64,000 bases of DNA, from contig NZ_CP011371.1 in assembly GCF_001017435.1 (NCBI RefSeq), positions 5,022,001-5,086,000 of the forward strand. The letters run 5' to 3'. Positions 1 through 9,800 of the stretch are shown here, piece by piece; position 1 is the first letter of the stretch; every line of letters starts with the position of its first letter. The notes below the pieces were generated by a model that was given only the letters and a program-made list of their open reading frames with translations, made no database searches and was not told the DNA's origin. Made by a program: the position numbers and the translations under genes. Source of the DNA: Caldimonas brevitalea (GTDB taxonomy: Bacteria > Pseudomonadota > Gammaproteobacteria > Burkholderiales > Burkholderiaceae_C).

Positions 1-297
1 CGCCGCGCCAGCCCGCGTGGCGCCTCAGTTCCGCCGCTGCCCGCCAAGCCGCCTGCAATCTCGCGGTGGGCCGCTGTGCAGCACGATAACGGCGCTCTCA
101 CTCCCATCGCTTTACCACGCCAATTTGGTGCAAAAGGGCTGTATACCCACACGCAAAATTCGATGACGAACAGATGAAAACAGTAGGACAGTTACTACGT
201 CTTACTTGTTGTCGCCTCCTGCAGTTTCAAACTTCGCAGGGTTGATGATCCGACTTGCCGGCATCGACAGTACAGATCCAGGTGTCCGGAGGTTGGT
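1..297. other. Leader upstream of the biosynthetic operon
   Basis: This stretch carries no convincing coding sequence and is visibly richer in A and T than the genes that follow, as expected for a control region. A small inverted repeat, GTAG at 183-186 and CTAC at 195-198, could be an operator, but this is weak. I could not find a properly spaced -35/-10 pair: TTGGTG at 125-130 and TATACC at 142-147 are only 11 nt apart. A Shine-Dalgarno GGAGG at 288-292 serves the TTG start at 298. The start of the operon promoter is therefore somewhere here but not pinned down. Confidence 0.5.
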
Positions 298-3200
298 TTG
301 CATTCTTCTGATTCTTTGTCACCTGAGGCTTTTGACAGGATTGCTGTCGTAGGCCTCCAGGGTGTTTTTCCTCAGGCAGAAGACGTCGAGGCGTTTTGGC
401 AGCACATCGTCGCCGGGCGCGATTGCAGCACGGAGTTTTCGGACGCCGAACTGAAAGCCGCCGGCGTGCCGGAAACGCTGCTGAAGCAACCCAATTTCAT
501 CAAGCGCCGCCCGCTGCTCAAGGCGTGCGACCGCTTCGATGCGAAGTTCTTCGGCTACACCGACATCGAGGCCGAAGCCCTCGATCCGCAGCTGCGTTTG
601 CTGCTGCAATGTGCCTGGCGGGCGCTCGAAGAGGCCGGCGCCGTGTCGACGACGCAGCGGCAGCGCGCGGGCCTGTTCGCCGGGTTGCGGCAAAGCCGCT
701 ATCTCGATGAACACCTGCTGGCCAGCCAGCGCCACTGCGACGCGCTGGGCGCCGACTACCTGCAGATGATCAACCGCAAGGACAGCGCCGCGACGCTGCT
801 GGCGTACAAGCTCGACCTCGGCGGTCCGGCGATCAGCGTCAACACCGCCTGCTCGACCTCCTTGCTCGCGGTGCACCTGGCCTGCAACAGCCTGCTGTCC
901 TTCGAATGTGACGTGGCACTGGCCGGCGGCGCCGCCATCCCGGCCTTCGGCCCCGACGGCCACCTCTACGTCCCCGGCGGCTTCTTGTCGGCGGACGGCC
1001 GCTGCCGCCCCTTCAGTGACGACGCCGGCGGCACCATCGATGGTGCCGGTGTCGGCCTGGTCGCGCTGAAGCGGCTGTCCGATGCACGCCGCGACGGCAA
1101 CCTCATCCATGCGGTGATCCTCGGCAGCGCGGTCAACAACGACGGCGCCGACAAGGTCGGCTACACGGCACCCAGCGTCAGCGGGCAGGCACGCGTGATC
1201 GCCGACGCGCTGGCGCTGGCCGATGTATCGCCCGAGACGATCGGCTATGTCGAGACGCACGGCACCGGCACGCGCCTGGGCGACCCGATCGAGATCCGCG
1301 CACTGACGCAGGCATGGCGTCAGCACACATCCCGCAGCGGCTATTGCCATCTCGGCTCGGCCAAGGCCAATGTGGGGCATCTCGGGGCCGCGGCCGGCGT
1401 CGTCGGCCTGATCAAGGCGACCTTGGCGGTGCGCGAAGGACACATCCCGCCGCTGGCCAACCACCGCCAGCCCAACCCGCAACTCGAGCTCGAAACCTCG
1501 CCGTTTCGCGTGCCGCTGAAGGCGATCGACTGGCCGGCCGCCGACGGGCCGCGACGTGCGGCGGTCAGCAGCTTCGGCATCGGTGGGACCAACGTGCACA
1601 TGATCGTCGAGCAAGCACCGGCGCCCCTGCCGCGTCCCGCTGCGCGGGCGACAACGACCGGCGAGCGGCTGTTCGTGCTGTCCGCCAAGAGCCCCGCGGC
1701 CTTGGCAGACACGGCCGCCGCCATCGCCGCTGCCGTGACCACGCTGCCGCCCGGGGCCCTCGACGACCTCGGGTTCACCTTGCGCCTCAGCCGGGCTCAT
1801 CTGCCATGGCGCACCTTCGTGGTGGCCGACCGTGCCACCACGCTGGCCTCGCGCTGGCAGGCGCTGCCGCTGCCCGCCGCAGCCTCGGTGAGCCGGCCGC
1901 GCACGGCTTTCCTGTTCCCGGGCCAAGGTTCGCAGCACCGGGGCATGACGCTCGCGTTGCGCGACCGCTTGCCCGCCTATCGTGACGCGCTCGATCGCGC
2001 CGCCGCGCTGGTGCGCCAGCATGCCGGCTTCGACCTGCTCGACCTGCTCCAGCATGCCGACGACGCAGCCCTGACCCGCACCGACCGTGCACAGCCCGCC
2101 CTGTTCGCGACCAGCTACGCGCTCGCGGCGGCCTGGCAGTCGCTGGGGGTGCAGCCCGAGGCATTGCTGGGCCACAGCGTGGGTGAACTCGTCGCCGCCT
2201 GTGTGGCCGGCGTGTTCTCGCTGGAGGACGGCGTGCGGCTGGTGTGCGAACGCGGCCGTTTGATGCAGGCCGCACCGCACGGTGCGATGCTGGCCGTGCT
2301 ACTGCCGGCGGCCGAGCTGGCACCGCTGCTGCCGGCGTCGGTCGAGCTGGCCGTCATCAACGGCAAGGCGGCCTGTGTGGTCGGCGCCGAGACCGGCGCG
2401 ATCGAATCGATGCAAGCCGCCCTCACCTCGCGCGGCATCGGCACGCGCCGGCTGCACACCTCGCACGCCTTCCACACCGCGGCGATGGAAGAGGCCGCGC
2501 AGCGGTTTGCCGACGTGGTCGGCTCGGTGCCACTGTCGGCGCCGCGGCTGCCGGTGATTTCCAACCTGACCGGCGAGCTGCTGCGCGACGACCAGGCCCG
2601 CTCGCCGCAATACTGGTCGCGCCAGCTGCGCTCCACGGTCCAGTTCGAACGTGGCCTGGCGTACCTGGCCTCGATGGGTGTCGACTGCCTGGTCGAGGTC
2701 GGCGCGGGCACCACGCTGACCGGGCTGGCGCGCACGGAACTGCCGAAGACCGTGGCCATCGCCTCGCAGCCGCATCCGACCCGTTTGCAAGAGAGCCCCT
2801 CGGCGGCCGTGTCGGCGTTTTTGCAGGCAGCCGGCGAGTTGTGGGCCCGCGGCGTCGAATTGGACCTTGCCGCCTGCAACCCGCCGCATCCCGACGCACG
2901 TCAGGTGCCGTTGCCGGGCTACCAGTTCGAACGGCAACGCCATTGGGTCGAGGCGAACCCGCGGCGCTCAGAGACGCCCTCGGGCCAGGCCCCCCTGGCC
3001 GCACCTGCGCTTCAGAAGGTGACGTTGCAGCCGCTGCTGCGCGACCCGGCCGCCAGTCAGGATGATGCTGCCACCCCCTTCGACGCGCACGCACTGCCGG
3101 CCGATCTCTTCCGCACCCTGGCCGCTCGAGGGCTGCCCCTGCTGGCAGCACCCGAGACCCCTGCGGCCGCGGTCTTGCAGCATGACCCGCATCCGGTCGA

Positions 3201-4188
3201 GGCGGCCTTGCTGGCGCTGGCCTGTGCGCCCTCTCCCGCTGCGGCCCCTGCCATCGTCGCCAACTTCGAACTGCGCGCCAATCAAGAGGCGCTGCCACGA
3301 CACGGCCAGGCAGCGAAGGCGGCCGTCCCCCTTTTGCTGCTCGAAGGCCAGGCGTTTCTGCTCGCGTTGCAGGAGGCCGGCGCGGTGCCCGGCGCCTCCG
3401 TCAGCAGGCTCGGCCATCTCGTGGGCTGGCCCGAGGCCTGGCAGCAAAGCCTGCACGCCGACTTCACCGACGCACAGGATGCCGACCTGCCGCGATTGCA
3501 TCTGGCGCGCCTCGCCGACGCCGCACCGCGCAGCTGGCCGGCGCCCTCGGACGCCGGTGTGTCGCGCGACGTCTGGCTGCTCGTCGACGAACCCGGCCCC
3601 GCCGCGCCCGAACGGCTGGACCGCCTGCGCGGTGCGCGGGACGCGCTGCAGGCGCTGGGTTGGCACCACGTCGTTTGGCTGGTGTTGCGACGGCCGCTCA
3701 CACCCGACGCACTGCCCGAACTTGCCCGCTCGCTGCCGGCCATCGCCGCGGACGGCAGCGTGCTCTACCTCGGTGCCGCGGGCGCACCGGACCAACCCTC
3801 TCTCGCAGGACCCCAAGGAGTAGCGAACGTGGATGCCGCAGCAACCCCCGACCCGACCAACGCGACCGATCCGAAAGACGTGCGGGGTGTGATCCGCGAC
3901 ATCTGGCGCCAGGTGTTGGGGGTCGACCAGGTGGGCCTGGACGACAACTTCTTCGACCTGGGCGGCAACTCGCTGTGGGCCTTGCAGATCGTCAGCCGTG
4001 TCAACAGCGCCTTCGGCTGCGAGCTTCATTTGTCTGAATTGCTGCACGCCGCCACCGTCAACGACCTGTCCGCGCTGGTCGAGAGCAAGCTGCTGAGCGA
4101 TGTCGACGACGGCGAGTTGAGCGCCTTGCTCGAAGAGCTTGGCGATCTGCCGGAAGAGGAAGCGCTGCGCCTGTTGCAGCAGTCCTGA
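298..4188 (+). CDS. Type I polyketide synthase module (KS-AT-ACP)
   Basis: This 1296-residue protein condenses a malonyl unit onto an acyl chain. Domains in order are a ketosynthase (about 10-440) with NTACSTSL (Cys185), His321 in ETHGTGT and His361 in KANVGHLG; an acyltransferase (about 535-830) with FPGQGSQ, GHSVGE (Ser627) and HAFH (723-726), which points to malonyl-CoA; and a C-terminal carrier domain with GGNSLWAL (Ser1225). There is no ketoreductase, dehydratase, methyltransferase or thioesterase. About 300 residues between the AT and the ACP (882-1190) are Ala/Pro/Leu-rich and not assigned; they may be a decayed reductive domain. The TTG start at 298 is chosen because GGAGG lies 5 nt upstream and the KS homology begins right after it. 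The carrier motif GGNS looks more PCP-like than the usual GxDS of an ACP, suggesting hand-off to or from an NRPS. Confidence 0.9.
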   Translation: MHSSDSLSPEAFDRIAVVGLQGVFPQAEDVEAFWQHIVAGRDCSTEFSDAELKAAGVPETLLKQPNFIKRRPLLKACDRFDAKFFGYTDIEAEALDPQLRLLLQCAWRALEEAGAVSTTQRQRAGLFAGLRQSRYLDEHLLASQRHCDALGADYLQMINRKDSAATLLAYKLDLGGPAISVNTACSTSLLAVHLACNSLLSFECDVALAGGAAIPAFGPDGHLYVPGGFLSADGRCRPFSDDAGGTIDGAGVGLVALKRLSDARRDGNLIHAVILGSAVNNDGADKVGYTAPSVSGQARVIADALALADVSPETIGYVETHGTGTRLGDPIEIRALTQAWRQHTSRSGYCHLGSAKANVGHLGAAAGVVGLIKATLAVREGHIPPLANHRQPNPQLELETSPFRVPLKAIDWPAADGPRRAAVSSFGIGGTNVHMIVEQAPAPLPRPAARATTTGERLFVLSAKSPAALADTAAAIAAAVTTLPPGALDDLGFTLRLSRAHLPWRTFVVADRATTLASRWQALPLPAAASVSRPRTAFLFPGQGSQHRGMTLALRDRLPAYRDALDRAAALVRQHAGFDLLDLLQHADDAALTRTDRAQPALFATSYALAAAWQSLGVQPEALLGHSVGELVAACVAGVFSLEDGVRLVCERGRLMQAAPHGAMLAVLLPAAELAPLLPASVELAVINGKAACVVGAETGAIESMQAALTSRGIGTRRLHTSHAFHTAAMEEAAQRFADVVGSVPLSAPRLPVISNLTGELLRDDQARSPQYWSRQLRSTVQFERGLAYLASMGVDCLVEVGAGTTLTGLARTELPKTVAIASQPHPTRLQESPSAAVSAFLQAAGELWARGVELDLAACNPPHPDARQVPLPGYQFERQRHWVEANPRRSETPSGQAPLAAPALQKVTLQPLLRDPAASQDDAATPFDAHALPADLFRTLAARGLPLLAAPETPAAAVLQHDPHPVEAALLALACAPSPAAAPAIVANFELRANQEALPRHGQAAKAAVPLLLLEGQAFLLALQEAGAVPGASVSRLGHLVGWPEAWQQSLHADFTDAQDADLPRLHLARLADAAPRSWPAPSDAGVSRDVWLLVDEPGPAAPERLDRLRGARDALQALGWHHVVWLVLRRPLTPDALPELARSLPAIAADGSVLYLGAAGAPDQPSLAGPQGVANVDAAATPDPTNATDPKDVRGVIRDIWRQVLGVDQVGLDDNFFDLGGNSLWALQIVSRVNSAFGCELHLSELLHAATVNDLSALVESKLLSDVDDGELSALLEELGDLPEEEALRLLQQS

Positions 4189-4280
4189 ACGACGCGCGCC
4201 CTCCACCGCCTTCCCACTCCCGGTCTTTGCCTGCCTGCCATGTGCGGTAGGCAGAGCCGACCTCACGCCCAGGAGTCGTC

Positions 4281-5468
4281 ATGAACGATCTGAAAGACAG
4301 GCTCGCATCGCTGACACCCGAGCAACTGGCGCGCCTGAAGAGCCAGCTGGCCTCGGCCAAGCCACGCACGCCGTCCAACGGCAAGCCGCTCGAGTTCACG
4401 CTGTTCTTCTTCTCGGCCGACGGCACCAGCGGCTCGGACCACAAATACGACCTGCTGTTGCGCTGCGCCGAGTTCGGCGATGCCCACGGCTTTCGCGCCA
4501 TCTGGACACCCGAGCGCCATTTCTCGCCCTTCGGCGGCCTCTACCCCAACCCGGCCGTGCTCGGCGCTGCGCTCGCGGCACGCACCAGCCGCATCGAGAT
4601 CCGCGCCGGCAGCGTGGTGCTGCCGTTGCACAACCCGATCCGCATCGCCGAGGAATGGAGCGTGGTCGACAACCTGTCCAACGGCCGGGTCGCGATGGCG
4701 TTCGCCAGCGGCTGGCACAAGACCGACTTTGCACTGCGGCCCGAGGCCTATGCCGCACGCCGTGACGCGATGGGCAGCGGCATCGAGACGGTGCGCCGCT
4801 TGTGGCGGGGCGAGCGGGTCGGCCTGCCGGGGGTCGACGGCGAGACCGTCGAGATCGTCACCTACCCGCGGCCGATCCAGCCCGAGCTGCGCTATTGGTT
4901 GACCTGCAGTTCCCCCACCGGCTGGGAGAAGGCCGGCGAGATCGGCGCCAACGTGCTGTGCATGCTGGGCCCGTCGGTCAGCAAGCTGGGTCAGAACATC
5001 GCGGCCTACCGCCAAGCCCGCGCGGCGGCCGGCCATGCAGCCGAAGGCGGCACCGTGTCGGTGATGCTGCACACCTATGTCGACAACGACCGCAAACGCG
5101 CCAAGGAGAAGGTACGCGGACCGCTCAAGGGCTACCTCGAGGACTACATCCGTCAATACGACGTGATGGTCGACGAGACCATCCAGAAGGACGTGCTGGC
5201 CAACAAGGACGCCTTCCTCGAGTTCGCGTTCGAACGCTATTTCGAGCAGGCCTCGCTGCTGGGGCCGCAAGACAAGTGCCAGCGGCTGCTCAACGAGCTG
5301 TCCGAGATCGGCGTCAACGAGATCGCCTGCCTGGTCGACTTCGGCGTCGAGACCGACGACGTGCTCGACAGCCTCTCGCTGCTCGAAGCCCTGCATTACC
5401 GCCACGCATCACCACAAGGCCTGGACACCGCCACGGCCGACACGACCGTCCAGAAGGAAACTACATGA
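4281..5468 (+). CDS. MupA/Atu3671-type FMN-dependent luciferase-like monooxygenase
   Basis: This 395-residue protein belongs to the bacterial-luciferase-like (TIM-barrel) flavin monooxygenases, in the subgroup named MupA/Atu3671 that is usually found in or beside PKS/NRPS enzymes. Visible family features are the entry strand FTLFFFSADG (about 34-43), IWTPERHFSPFGGLYPNP (about 74-91) and SGWHKTDF (about 139-146), followed by a C-terminal helical part with a conserved ERYFEQASLLG. Members use reduced FMN and oxygen to oxidise carrier-bound or released intermediates; the substrate here is unknown. The gene follows the PKS after 92 nt with AGGAG before its ATG, and its stop overlaps the next start (ATGA). 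The first 35 residues look like a short helical docking or linker tail, as if the domain had been cut out of a megasynthase. Confidence 0.85.
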   Translation: MNDLKDRLASLTPEQLARLKSQLASAKPRTPSNGKPLEFTLFFFSADGTSGSDHKYDLLLRCAEFGDAHGFRAIWTPERHFSPFGGLYPNPAVLGAALAARTSRIEIRAGSVVLPLHNPIRIAEEWSVVDNLSNGRVAMAFASGWHKTDFALRPEAYAARRDAMGSGIETVRRLWRGERVGLPGVDGETVEIVTYPRPIQPELRYWLTCSSPTGWEKAGEIGANVLCMLGPSVSKLGQNIAAYRQARAAAGHAAEGGTVSVMLHTYVDNDRKRAKEKVRGPLKGYLEDYIRQYDVMVDETIQKDVLANKDAFLEFAFERYFEQASLLGPQDKCQRLLNELSEIGVNEIACLVDFGVETDDVLDSLSLLEALHYRHASPQGLDTATADTTVQKETT

Positions 5469-6838
5469 CCCAGACCGCCGACCGCCAGCAGCAGATCGAC
5501 CAGCTCAGCCCCGAGGTGCGCAGCCGCTTGATCGCCAAGCTCGCCGAGCGTTCACGTTCCACCCAGCGTAAGGTCGAACTGCTGCAGACCCCGGCCGACT
5601 GGCTGACGCTCGACCGGCGTGCGCTGCTCAACCTGTTCGCTGCCGGCGAAGAGGCACCGGTCGACGCCGTCTCGATCACCTGTCTGAGCGACCGGGTGAT
5701 CGGCAACGGCTATGCCTTGAGCGACATCACGCACAAGTTCTGCGGCGACCTGCCGATGCTGACCAACGTGCGCGAGCTGTCGATCGGGCGCATCGCCACC
5801 CTCACCTTGCCGCGCACCTACGGGCAGATCTATGCCGAGAGCCAGGACATCGTCCGCCTGGTGCAGCAGAGCCTGCGCATCTCGGCGATGCTGGGCGCCA
5901 AGGCGGTGTCGCTGACCGGCTTGATCCCGTCGGCCACCGACTACGGCCGCGCCATCCGCAGCGAGCCGGGCCTGCCGGTGATGACGACAGGGCACGCCAC
6001 CACCACGTCGTCGGTGCTGCTGGCCCTGAAGCGGCTGCTCGACGAATCGGGCCGGCGCCTGGCCGAGGAAGATCTCTGCTTCATCGGCCTGGGGTCGGTC
6101 GGCACCTCCACCTTGCGTCTGATGCTGAGCGCGCTCGAACACCCGAAGCGCCTGACGCTGTGCGACGTCTACGGCAAGCGCGCGGACATCGAGGCGCTGA
6201 TGCGGGAGATCCGCGACGACCTCGGCTACCAGGGTGAGCTGCGCTTCGTCGCCTCGCAACGCGTCTGCCCGGACGAGGTGTATGCGGCCACCACCGTGGT
6301 GGGCGCCACCAATGCGCCCAACGTGCTCGACATCGACCGGGTGCGGCCGGGCACCTTGATCGTCGACGATTCCGACCCGCATTGTTTCGACGCCTCACGC
6401 GCCATCGCCCGCTTCGAAAGCGCCGGCGACATCCTGTTCACCGAAGGTGGCGCGCTGCGGGCGCCCGACGTGATCCGCCACCGCATCTATGTGCCCGAAC
6501 AGTTCGAATGGGCGCTGCAGTACCCGGTCGACGACGACAACGCGCACCACATCACCGGCTGCATCTTCTCGAGCCTGCTGTCGGCCAAGTACGGCTATCC
6601 GACCACGCTCGGCTACGTGAAGCCGGAGGACGCGCGCACCCATCTGGCGGGGTTGGTCAAGTACGGCTTCAGCGCTGCCAATCTGCACTGCGGCCCGTAC
6701 CGGCTCGCGCGCGAGCGCATCGACGCGTTCCGCCGTCACCACGGTGGCGGCGCCACCGAGCCGGCGGTCTTGCACGTCGACGACGTGCCGGGGCAAGGCC
6801 GCGTGCACGCCGCGCTGGCCGGCACGGCCGCAGGCTGA
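5465..6838 (+). CDS. Acyl-ACP-reductase-like NAD(P)-dependent enzyme
   Basis: This 457-residue protein resembles cyanobacterial acyl-ACP reductase (AAR), which reduces ACP thioesters to aldehydes with NADPH. The shared layout that I can see is a segment beginning TTGHATTTSS before the cofactor site (about 178-187), a Rossmann loop GLGSVG (208-213) followed by an acidic-ended strand TLCDVYGKRAD, a VVGATNAPN strand, and a candidate catalytic Cys366 in ITGCIFSS, aligned with the active Cys of AAR. The chosen ATG at 5465 overlaps the monooxygenase stop by 4 nt; a longer frame upstream lies inside that gene and is not used. In this cluster it could release the chain as an aldehyde, since no terminal TE or R domain exists. 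A simple dehydrogenase acting on a pathway intermediate is the alternative. The family link is by pattern reading only. Confidence 0.6.
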   Translation: MTQTADRQQQIDQLSPEVRSRLIAKLAERSRSTQRKVELLQTPADWLTLDRRALLNLFAAGEEAPVDAVSITCLSDRVIGNGYALSDITHKFCGDLPMLTNVRELSIGRIATLTLPRTYGQIYAESQDIVRLVQQSLRISAMLGAKAVSLTGLIPSATDYGRAIRSEPGLPVMTTGHATTTSSVLLALKRLLDESGRRLAEEDLCFIGLGSVGTSTLRLMLSALEHPKRLTLCDVYGKRADIEALMREIRDDLGYQGELRFVASQRVCPDEVYAATTVVGATNAPNVLDIDRVRPGTLIVDDSDPHCFDASRAIARFESAGDILFTEGGALRAPDVIRHRIYVPEQFEWALQYPVDDDNAHHITGCIFSSLLSAKYGYPTTLGYVKPEDARTHLAGLVKYGFSAANLHCGPYRLARERIDAFRRHHGGGATEPAVLHVDDVPGQGRVHAALAGTAAG

Positions 6839-6878
6839 CCCCTTTCCCGACGCCCAGGTATCCACAAAGGTTCCGACG

Positions 6879-9800
6879 ATGACGCAGCCGGTCGACTCCC
6901 TGCCCAACTTCTATTCGGTGATCCGCCACTGGGCGGCGCAAGCGCCCCAGCGGCTGGCCTTCAACTTCCTGGCAGACGGCGACACCACCGAGGCCACGCT
7001 CACCTACGGCGAACTCGACCGCCGGGCGCGAGCGGTCGCCAGCGTGTTGCAGGCCCGTGGCTGGGCCGACGCACCGGTGCTGTTGCAATACCGGCCGGGC
7101 CTGGACTTCATCGTCGCGTTCTTTGGTTGCTTGTACGCCGGCAGCATCGCGGTGCCGGCCTATCCGCCCACCGGCAACCGTTCCAAATCCGACCGTTTGC
7201 AAAAGCTGGTCGCCAGCTGCGGCGCCGTCGTCGTGTTGACCAACAACACCACGCGCGGTGACCTCGAACGCGACCTCGACGGGGCGGCCGCCACACTGCC
7301 GGTGGTCTGCACCGACGCGCTCGGCGACGCAGGCGCCGACGACTGGCGCGACCCTCAGGCCGACAGGCAACGCATCGCCTTCCTGCAGTACTCGTCCGGC
7401 TCCACCGGCGACCCGAAAGGTGTCGTCGTGACGCACGGCAACCTGATGCACAACCAGGCCACCATCCGCGCGGCGATGGGCAACGGCGACCACACCGTGT
7501 TCGCCAGCTGGCTGCCGCTGTTCCACGACATGGGCCTGATCGGCAACGTCATGCAGCCGCTGTATCTGGGCGTGCCTTGCCATTTGATGCCGCCGATGGC
7601 CTTCCTGCAGAAGCCGCTGCGCTGGCTGAAGCTGATTTCGGAGCAACGTGTCACTTGCACCGGCGGCCCCAACTTCGCCTACGACTTGTGCGTGGACAAG
7701 ATCAGCGACACCGAGCGCGCCTCGCTCGACCTGTCGAGCTGGCAGGTGGCGTACAACGGCTCCGAGCCGGTGCGCGCCGAGACGCTGCGTCGTTTTGCCG
7801 ACGCCTATGCGCCGCACGGCCTTGCGGCCGGCGCGCTCTACCCCTGCTACGGGCTGGCCGAGGGCACGCTGTTCGTCACCGGCCCCGAACCCGGGGCCGG
7901 TGCGCGGGTGCTCGACCTCGACGCCCGCGCGCTCGAATCCGGCCTGGTGCGGCCGGCGCACGGTGATGCTCGGTCGTCCCGGGCGCTGACAAGTTGCGGG
8001 CGGGTCTGGGGTGGTCAGTCGGTGCTGGTCGTCGATGCCGCCACGCGCACCCGTTGTGCCGACGGCCAGGTCGGCGAAATCTGGCTGCAGGGCGAGAGCA
8101 TCACCGGCGGCTACTGGCAGCGCCCGGACGCCAATGCCCAAAGCTTCGCGACGCTTGCCGATGCGGCCGACGCGGGCCGCTACTGCCGCACCGGCGATCT
8201 CGGCTTCTTCTCGAACGGCGAGCTGTATGTGACCGGCCGCCTGAAGGAGATGATGATCGTGCGCGGACGCAACCACTACCCGCAAGACATCGAGCACACC
8301 GTGCAGCAGGCCTGGCCGGGCTTCGTGCGCGGCGGCGGCGCCGCCTTCGTCGACGGTGAGCCGGGCCGCGAGCGGCTGGTGTTGGTGCAGGAGATCGCTC
8401 GCACCGCATTGCGCGGGTATCAGCACGCGCAGGCCGAGGAGTTGGCGCGCGAGGCGGTCGCGCTGCACCACGGGTTGACACTGTCGGAGTTGGTGCCGAT
8501 CAAACCCGCGACGCTGGCCAAGACCTCGAGCGGCAAGATCCGCCGCGACTTCATGCGAACGGCGTGGCGGCAGGGCGAGCTGACGCGGGTGGACCTGGGG
8601 CTGCCGGCCGGGCGCGGCGAGAGCGGCCCCGCGGCGGCGACGCTGCCGCCCCACTACGCCACGTTGCGCGACGCGCTGATCGAGCTCGACGTGCCGGCCA
8701 CGGCCATCGACGCCCGACACACCCTGCTGCAGCTCGGGCTCGACTCGCTGCAGCTGGTCGAGCTGCAGTCGCGACTGGCCCGGCGCCTCGGGGCCGCGCC
8801 CGCCATCGAAACGCTCTTTCGCGCCCAGTCGCTCGCGGCACTGGCCGCCGAGCTGGACCGCGTGCAGCCGGTGACACCGAGCGCCGACACCCAGCTGAGG
8901 ACGCCCGAGGTCGAGACCGACACCCTGACGCCGTATCAATGGGCCATCTGGCTGAAGCAGCAGCAAACGGAGGCGCCGATCTACAACCTGGCGGTCGCCT
9001 TCGAGTTCGAGCCGCACCTCGACACCGGCCGAATTGCGGCTGCGCATGCGCAACTGCTCGAACGCCATCGCCACTTGCGCAGCCACGTCGTCGAAGGCCC
9101 CGCCGGCGAACTGCGCTGGCAGCCGCTCGACACACCCGCCGCCGCCCGCCTCTGCGCGCTGCAATGCGAGCGCGTCGACGGCTGGAGCGAGACGCAGGTG
9201 GACGCCGCACTGGCGGCCTTCCGCCGCCGCCCCTTCCGCCTCGAGCAGGAGCCGCCCTTGCGCGCCTGGCTGCTCGAACGCGCCGGACGCGGCCCGCTGC
9301 TCGCGCTGTGCATGCACCACATCACGACCGACTTCCACGGCGCCGGCGCGCTCGTCGACGAGTTGCTGCGGTCGGTGGCGACCCCCGGTGACGTGCTGGC
9401 GCCGCCCGCGCCCGCACCGCACGCTTTGCTGGCTGAGGTGGCGACGTCCGCCCCCGCGGCTGACGAGGGCTGGCTGGACACATTGGCCGCGGCCGATGCC
9501 GATCTCGACCTCGGACTGCCCGCCCCCGCCGCCCCGGGCCTGCTGCCGCTGGCCAGTGTCGACCGCGCGCTGCCGGGCGATCTCGTCAAGGCGCTGCGCG
9601 ACACCGCCCGCGACACCGGCAGCACCCTCAACGTGCTGCTCGCCGCCGCCTTTGCGGCGCTGCTGCATCGCTACACCGGGCAGGACTCGCTGTGCCTGGG
9701 CATGCCGTTCTCGGTGCGGCCGGACACACTGCTCGACTGGCCCGGCAATGCCGTCAACATGGTGCCGCTGGCGCTGCGCTTCTCGGACGCCGACACACTG

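Noticed and set aside
125..147. Housekeeping promoter TTGGTG...TATACC upstream of the PKS
   Set aside because: Spacing is only 11 nt, too short for a sigma-70 promoter.
4220..4260. Terminator between PKS and monooxygenase genes
   Set aside because: The GCCTGCC/GGTAGGC stem has a mismatch and no T-run; an internal stop in this operon is not supported.
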